This document shows positions 6,710 to 9,955 of a stretch of 9,955 nucleotides of DNA, in pieces. The stretch covers positions 1 to 9,955 of the forward strand of contig CAYOAF010000261.1 of NCBI GenBank assembly GCA_964401855.1, read 5' to 3'. How positions within the stretch are numbered: the stretch's first letter is position 1; the number at the start of each line of letters is the position of its first letter. The position numbers were made by a program, and so were the translations under genes. The notes under the pieces were generated by a model that did not search any database, was not told the DNA's origin, and saw nothing but the letters and a program-made list of their open reading frames with translations. The stretch is from CAJWBT01 sp964401855 (GTDB lineage Bacteria > Chloroflexota > Dehalococcoidia > Lucifugimonadales > UBA3495).

Positions 6710-7582
6710 CTACCGTGCTCCAGCCCGTTCGACGGCCGTTTGAAGGGCGCGGCGGACGAGCACCGCGGCCACCTCGCTGCGGTATTCCGCCGATGCGTGG
6801 ATGTCCGCCGCCGGCTCGATCTCCCCATTTACCAACTGGGCCGCCTCTGCCAACGCGGCCTCCGTGGGCCCAGCGCCCGTGATGGCTTGCTCCACGGCCC
6901 CGGCCCGGACCGGCGTCCCGCCCACTCCCCCCAACGCCACCCGCACGTTCTGACAGCGGCCCCGCTCGTCGAGCGTAACCGTGGCGGCAACGGCGACCAG
7001 CGCAAAGTCCCCGTAGCGCCGGCTGACCTCCTGGAAGCTCCAGCCGGTGCGGGGGCCCAGAGAGGGGAAACGGACCTCCACCAGTATCTCGTCGGGTTCC
7101 ATGGCGGTGGTGAGAAAGGTAACGCAGAATTCGTCCGGCTTGAGTGAGCGCTCTCCGCGACTGCTGTGCACGACCATCTCGGCGTCTAGTGCCGCCACCA
7201 CCAGGGGCAGCTCGGCGGCCGGATCGGCGTGGGCGATGCTGCCGCCCACGGTGCCCCGGTTGCGGATGGCCGGGTGGCCGATGTACCGAACAGCCTCGCT
7301 CAAGAGCGGGCACGTCTCGCCTACCTCGCCGGAGGCCAGCACCTGGCGCTGGCGAGTCCCGGCGCCAATGGCGATATTCCCACCGGTGCGGCGGATGTAG
7401 GCCACCTCGCTGAGCCCGTTAATGTCAACCAATGCGGCGGGTCTTACCAGCCGGAAGTTCAGCAGCGGCACCAGGCTCTGTCCACCGGCCAAGACCCTGG
7501 CGTCGCCCGCCCGTTGCCGGAGGAGGTCGAGGGCCTCGGCCAGCGCCTCGGGGACGACGTATTCGAAGGGTGCGGGTTTCAT
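6710..7582 (-). CDS. Molybdenum hydroxylase FAD-binding (medium) subunit, CoxM/CutM type
   Basis: A 290-residue FAD subunit of the xanthine dehydrogenase/CO dehydrogenase family, which takes electrons from the [2Fe-2S] subunit and passes them to the final acceptor. The two FAD loops are visible: AGGQSLVPLLNFRL (32-45) and TVGGSIAHADPAAELP (111-126), the family's AGGxSLxPxxxxR and TxGGxxAHADPAAExP. The central NGLSEVAYI and IAIGAGTRQRQV stretches and the C-terminal domain with RYGDFALVAVAATV (189-202) also fit. Length is the usual 280-295. The ATG at 7582 overlaps the stop of the small subunit as ATGA (7579-7582), so translation is coupled. The open frame 60 codons upstream lies wholly inside the small-subunit gene and is a shadow. 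It is the third gene of the L-S-M set. Confidence 0.95.
   Translation of the reverse strand: MKPAPFEYVVPEALAEALDLLRQRAGDARVLAGGQSLVPLLNFRLVRPAALVDINGLSEVAYIRRTGGNIAIGAGTRQRQVLASGEVGETCPLLSEAVRYIGHPAIRNRGTVGGSIAHADPAAELPLVVAALDAEMVVHSSRGERSLKPDEFCVTFLTTAMEPDEILVEVRFPSLGPRTGWSFQEVSRRYGDFALVAVAATVTLDERGRCQNVRVALGGVGGTPVRAGAVEQAITGAGPTEAALAEAAQLVNGEIEPAADIHASAEYRSEVAAVLVRRALQTAVERAGAR
7579..7582 (-). other. ATGA stop-start overlap, small to FAD subunit
   Basis: On the minus strand ATGA (7582 down to 7579) contains the start codon of the FAD subunit and, one base on, the TGA stop of the small subunit. This 4-nt overlap implies termination-reinitiation and matched synthesis of the two subunits. 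Confidence 0.85.
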
Positions 7583-8079
7583 TGAGTCTGACCCGGAGTC
7601 TGACTTGCCGCAGCCTTGATTGCTTCGACGATCTGCATGTAGCCGGTGCAGCGGCACAGATTCCCGGCGATGGCCTCCCGGACTTCTAGGTCGGTGGGTT
7701 GCGGGTTGTCCCGGAGGAGGTAAGCCCCGGCCATGATCATGCCGGGGGTGCAGTAGCCGCACTGAAGGCCGTGGTGCTCCGCGAAGGACTGTTGCAGAGG
7801 GTGCATGTTGTTCACCGTTCCCATGCCCTCGATGGTGGTCACCTCACGGCCGCCGGCCTGGACCGCCAGGATGGTGCAGGAGCGTACCAGCTCTCCGTCT
7901 AGGAAGACGTTGCAGCAGCCGCAAACGCCGTGCTCGCAACCGGCGTGGGAGCCGGTCAGCATCAGGTCTTCCCGCAGGAAGTCCAGCAGGGTTTTGCGGA
8001 CCGGGACGGTGGCGGCGTGCGCCACCCCATTCACCCGAAGATTGATGTTGCGCGTGGCTTCGGGAGCCGGGCCTGCCAT
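7579..8079 (-). CDS. Molybdenum hydroxylase [2Fe-2S] (small) subunit, CoxS/CutS type
   Basis: A 166-residue two-cluster iron-sulfur subunit, transferring electrons from Mo to FAD. The plant-type ferredoxin domain carries C48, C53 and C56 in CEHGVCGCC, with C68 in ELVRSC. The helical domain carries C107 and C110 in QCGYCTPGM, and C142 and C144 in LCRCTGY. All eight cluster ligands are present. The family usually has Ala or Ser at position 55 (CGAC/CGSC); here it is an extra Cys. The start is ambiguous: ATG at 8079 has GAGGG (8085-8089) five bases before it and follows the large-subunit stop by one base, and is preferred. ATG at 8091 or GTG at 8094 would add 4-5 residues and overlap the large-subunit gene. 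Confidence 0.95.
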   Translation of the reverse strand: MAGPAPEATRNINLRVNGVAHAATVPVRKTLLDFLREDLMLTGSHAGCEHGVCGCCNVFLDGELVRSCTILAVQAGGREVTTIEGMGTVNNMHPLQQSFAEHHGLQCGYCTPGMIMAGAYLLRDNPQPTDLEVREAIAGNLCRCTGYMQIVEAIKAAASQTPGQTQ

Positions 8080-8080
8080 C

Positions 8081-9955
8081 TCAACCCTCATCACAAGAAG
8101 ATTCGCGTTCCCGCATTAACTCCCGGAGGCCGGTGGGGGTGACGGGAATGTCCGAGAGGAAAAGCCCGTACTCGGAAAGGGCGTCCTCCACGGCGCTGAG
8201 CACCGCGGCCGGGGCCGTCATGTACCCTCCTTCGCCGGCCCCTTTGGCCCCCAGGGGATGCCCCGGCGCCGGGGTGCAATTGTCGGTTGCGGTGATGTGG
8301 GGCACCTCCATGGCCGACGACAGGAGGTGGTCCATGAAGGTCTGGCTCAGAAGCTGGCCGTTCTCGCTATAGCAATACTGGGACAGGAGCGCGGCGTCGA
8401 TGCCGCGCATCGTCCCCCCGTAAACCAGCCCCTCGACAATCTGGGGATTGATTTGGACCCCGCAATCGTGGGTCAGGTAGTACTGGGTGATCTTGATCTC
8501 GAAGGTCTCGGGGTCCACTTCCACGATGGGCACGTGGGCGGCGAAGGCAAAGGAAATGAAGCCCCGGGTCTTGAAGGCGCCCTCGGGCTGTATGTCTTCC
8601 CTCTGGCCGCTCTTGGGGTTGCGGTACACGTAGGTCTCCACCAACGCCGGCTCGAAGTTGGACGGGCGCAGGTCGGCGCGGCGGTAGGCGATGCGGGCCA
8701 CCTCCTCGAACTTGATGCGCAGGTTGGGGAGGAGCTTGGCTACGAACTCGCCGTCGCGAAGCTCGAGCAGGCTCGACTCCACCCCCAACGCCTGGGAGGC
8801 GATGGCGACCATCTTATCCTTGATTTTGGCCGCTGCCCCCAGGACGGCCGCAACCATCATCAGGTGCATCCGGCTGCCCGTGGTGGCCACAGAGGGGACG
8901 CCGCCGGTGGAGTCGGCGCGGACCACCGCCACCTGGCTGGGCTTCACCTGAAAGGTCTCGCACACCAGTTGGGTCACCGTGGTCTCGTGGCCCTGGCCGG
9001 CGGACTGGAACCCGATGGTGGCGGTAACGTTCCCGTTCACGTCGACCTGGAGGCGGACCCCCTCCCCCGCGTCGCCGCCGCCGATCATTCCGGGGTTGTT
9101 GAACAAGTTGTAGATGCTGCCGCCGCTGGCGCTGGGCTCGATACAGGTGGCGATGCCCACACCCAGGAGCTTGCCTCGACGGCGGGCCTCGGCCTTCCGT
9201 TCGCCCATCTGCGCCAGGTCGTAGCCCGCCAGTTTCAGGGCCTTGCCGAGGACCGTGGGGTAATCCCCGCTGTCGTAGGTGGCGCCGGTGGGAATCTCGT
9301 AGGGGAACTGATCGGGCTGGATAAAGTTGCGGAAGCGGACCTCGGCCCGGTCGAGGTTCAACCCGCGGGCCACCAGGTCGATGCTCCGTTCGATAGCGAA
9401 GTTGGTGGGCGCCTGTCCGAACCCGTTGTAGGGCGCCTGGTTGGTCTTGCAGGTGAGCACCGAGACCGGGTTGTAGCGCACCGAGGGGATGGTGTAGGGC
9501 CCCACCAGCGCGGTGAGGGGCTTGCTGATCTGCATGGCGCCCCGGCCGGCGTAGGCCCCTGCGTCGTCGATGACCCTGAGGTCCAAGCCCAGGATCTTGC
9601 CCTGGTCATCGGCGCCGACCTTCACCGTCCAGACCCGGTCGGGACCGTGGGCGTCGCCGGCGGCCATGTTCTCCAGCCGGTCCTCGATGAATTTTACCGG
9701 TTGTCCCACCATCCTGCTGGCGGCGGCGGTGAGAAAAATCTGCTTGCGGCCCCGCTTGTTGCCGTAGCTGCCGCCAATGTCCACGTCCATGTGGACCCGC
9801 ACCTTGTTGGAGGGAACGCGCATGGTGCGCGCCACCTGCTCGTTGACCTGGGGGTTCTGCTGGGACGCCCAGATGTCCACCATCCCGCCGATCTCGTCCC
9901 AGGAAGCGACGCAGCCGAAGGTCTCCAGGGGCACCCCGGAGTGGCGGTTCCAGCG
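8081..9955 (-). CDS. Molybdenum hydroxylase large (molybdopterin-binding) subunit, CoxL/XdhB-like, N-terminus missing
   Basis: The catalytic subunit of a xanthine dehydrogenase-family molybdenum hydroxylase. The frame runs off the right edge; 624 residues are present of a usual 750-800, so about 150 N-terminal residues are missing. The ATG at 9934 is internal, because the conserved RHSGMPLET stretch spans it. Mo-cofactor motifs seen, in fragment numbering, are GGSYGNK (61-67, family GGGFGxK), APYNGFGQ (174-181), AGQGHET (319-325), HDCGVQINPQIVEG (496-509) and GAKGAGEGG (569-577), in which E575 aligns with the catalytic base Glu1261 of bovine xanthine oxidase. The loop APYNGFGQ differs from the AYxCSFR of form I CO dehydrogenase and the AYRGAGR of form II, so a CO dehydrogenase label is not supported. 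One base separates its stop from the preferred small-subunit ATG. Gene order is L-S-M rather than the M-S-L of classical cox operons. Confidence 0.93.
   Translation of the reverse strand, partial: RWNRHSGVPLETFGCVASWDEIGGMVDIWASQQNPQVNEQVARTMRVPSNKVRVHMDVDIGGSYGNKRGRKQIFLTAAASRMVGQPVKFIEDRLENMAAGDAHGPDRVWTVKVGADDQGKILGLDLRVIDDAGAYAGRGAMQISKPLTALVGPYTIPSVRYNPVSVLTCKTNQAPYNGFGQAPTNFAIERSIDLVARGLNLDRAEVRFRNFIQPDQFPYEIPTGATYDSGDYPTVLGKALKLAGYDLAQMGERKAEARRRGKLLGVGIATCIEPSASGGSIYNLFNNPGMIGGGDAGEGVRLQVDVNGNVTATIGFQSAGQGHETTVTQLVCETFQVKPSQVAVVRADSTGGVPSVATTGSRMHLMMVAAVLGAAAKIKDKMVAIASQALGVESSLLELRDGEFVAKLLPNLRIKFEEVARIAYRRADLRPSNFEPALVETYVYRNPKSGQREDIQPEGAFKTRGFISFAFAAHVPIVEVDPETFEIKITQYYLTHDCGVQINPQIVEGLVYGGTMRGIDAALLSQYCYSENGQLLSQTFMDHLLSSAMEVPHITATDNCTPAPGHPLGAKGAGEGGYMTAPAAVLSAVEDALSEYGLFLSDIPVTPTGLRELMRERESSCDEG

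Noticed and set aside
5812..6882. 356-codon plus-strand open frame opposite the iron-sulfur gene and the end of the FAD subunit
   Set aside because: It spans two real minus-strand genes and the gap between them, and ends in low-complexity Pro/Arg sequence.
8081..9955. Naming the Mo hydroxylase aerobic CO dehydrogenase (coxLSM)
   Set aside because: The active-site loop is PYNGFGQ, not AYxCSFR, and the order is L-S-M; only family-level naming is justified.

Overview
The window is GC-rich, densely coding bacterial DNA. It carries eight protein genes, two of them cut by the window edges. Seven lie on the minus strand. The exception is a class III CoA-transferase that enters from the left edge on the plus strand and converges on the others. 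Gene content (two CaiB/BaiF CoA-transferases, a CoxLSM-type molybdenum hydroxylase, a short QueG/RdhA-like iron-sulfur protein, a fumarate-reductase-type flavoprotein and a CapA-like protein) resembles the catabolic gene sets of uncultured Chloroflexota (Dehalococcoidia/SAR202-type). That taxonomic guess is inferred from family content; there is no rRNA or other marker gene here.

Layout. 1-933 (+): 3' part of a CoA-transferase gene. 1092-2573 (-): FAD-dependent oxidoreductase with a GTG start. 2636-3991 (-): CapA-like protein. The last two form a probable two-gene unit, CapA first, behind a near-consensus sigma70-type promoter at 4122-4150. The 391-base gap 3992-4382 holds that promoter, a perfect 12-bp hairpin just upstream of it and a tandem 10-mer. 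4383-5591 (-): second, complete CoA-transferase with a GTG start. 5592-5880: intergenic, with a large imperfect inverted repeat of dispersed-repeat type. 5881-6627 (-): short 2x[4Fe-4S] QueG/RdhA-like protein. 6710-9955 (-): molybdenum hydroxylase genes in transcriptional order large (Mo), small (2Fe-2S), medium (FAD), with 1-nt and 4-nt junctions that imply translational coupling.

How they may work together. Molybdenum hydroxylases hydroxylate substrates with water and pass electrons from the Mo centre through two [2Fe-2S] clusters to FAD. CaiB/BaiF enzymes move CoA between carboxylic acids. The flavoprotein could carry out an alpha,beta-(de)hydrogenation. A pathway of hydroxylation, CoA activation and desaturation or reduction of an organic acid or xenobiotic is plausible, but no substrate can be read from the sequence. 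The Mo large subunit and the flavoprotein both depart from textbook active-site motifs, so neither should be named carbon monoxide dehydrogenase or fumarate reductase. I found no mobile element, CRISPR array, tRNA or rRNA.
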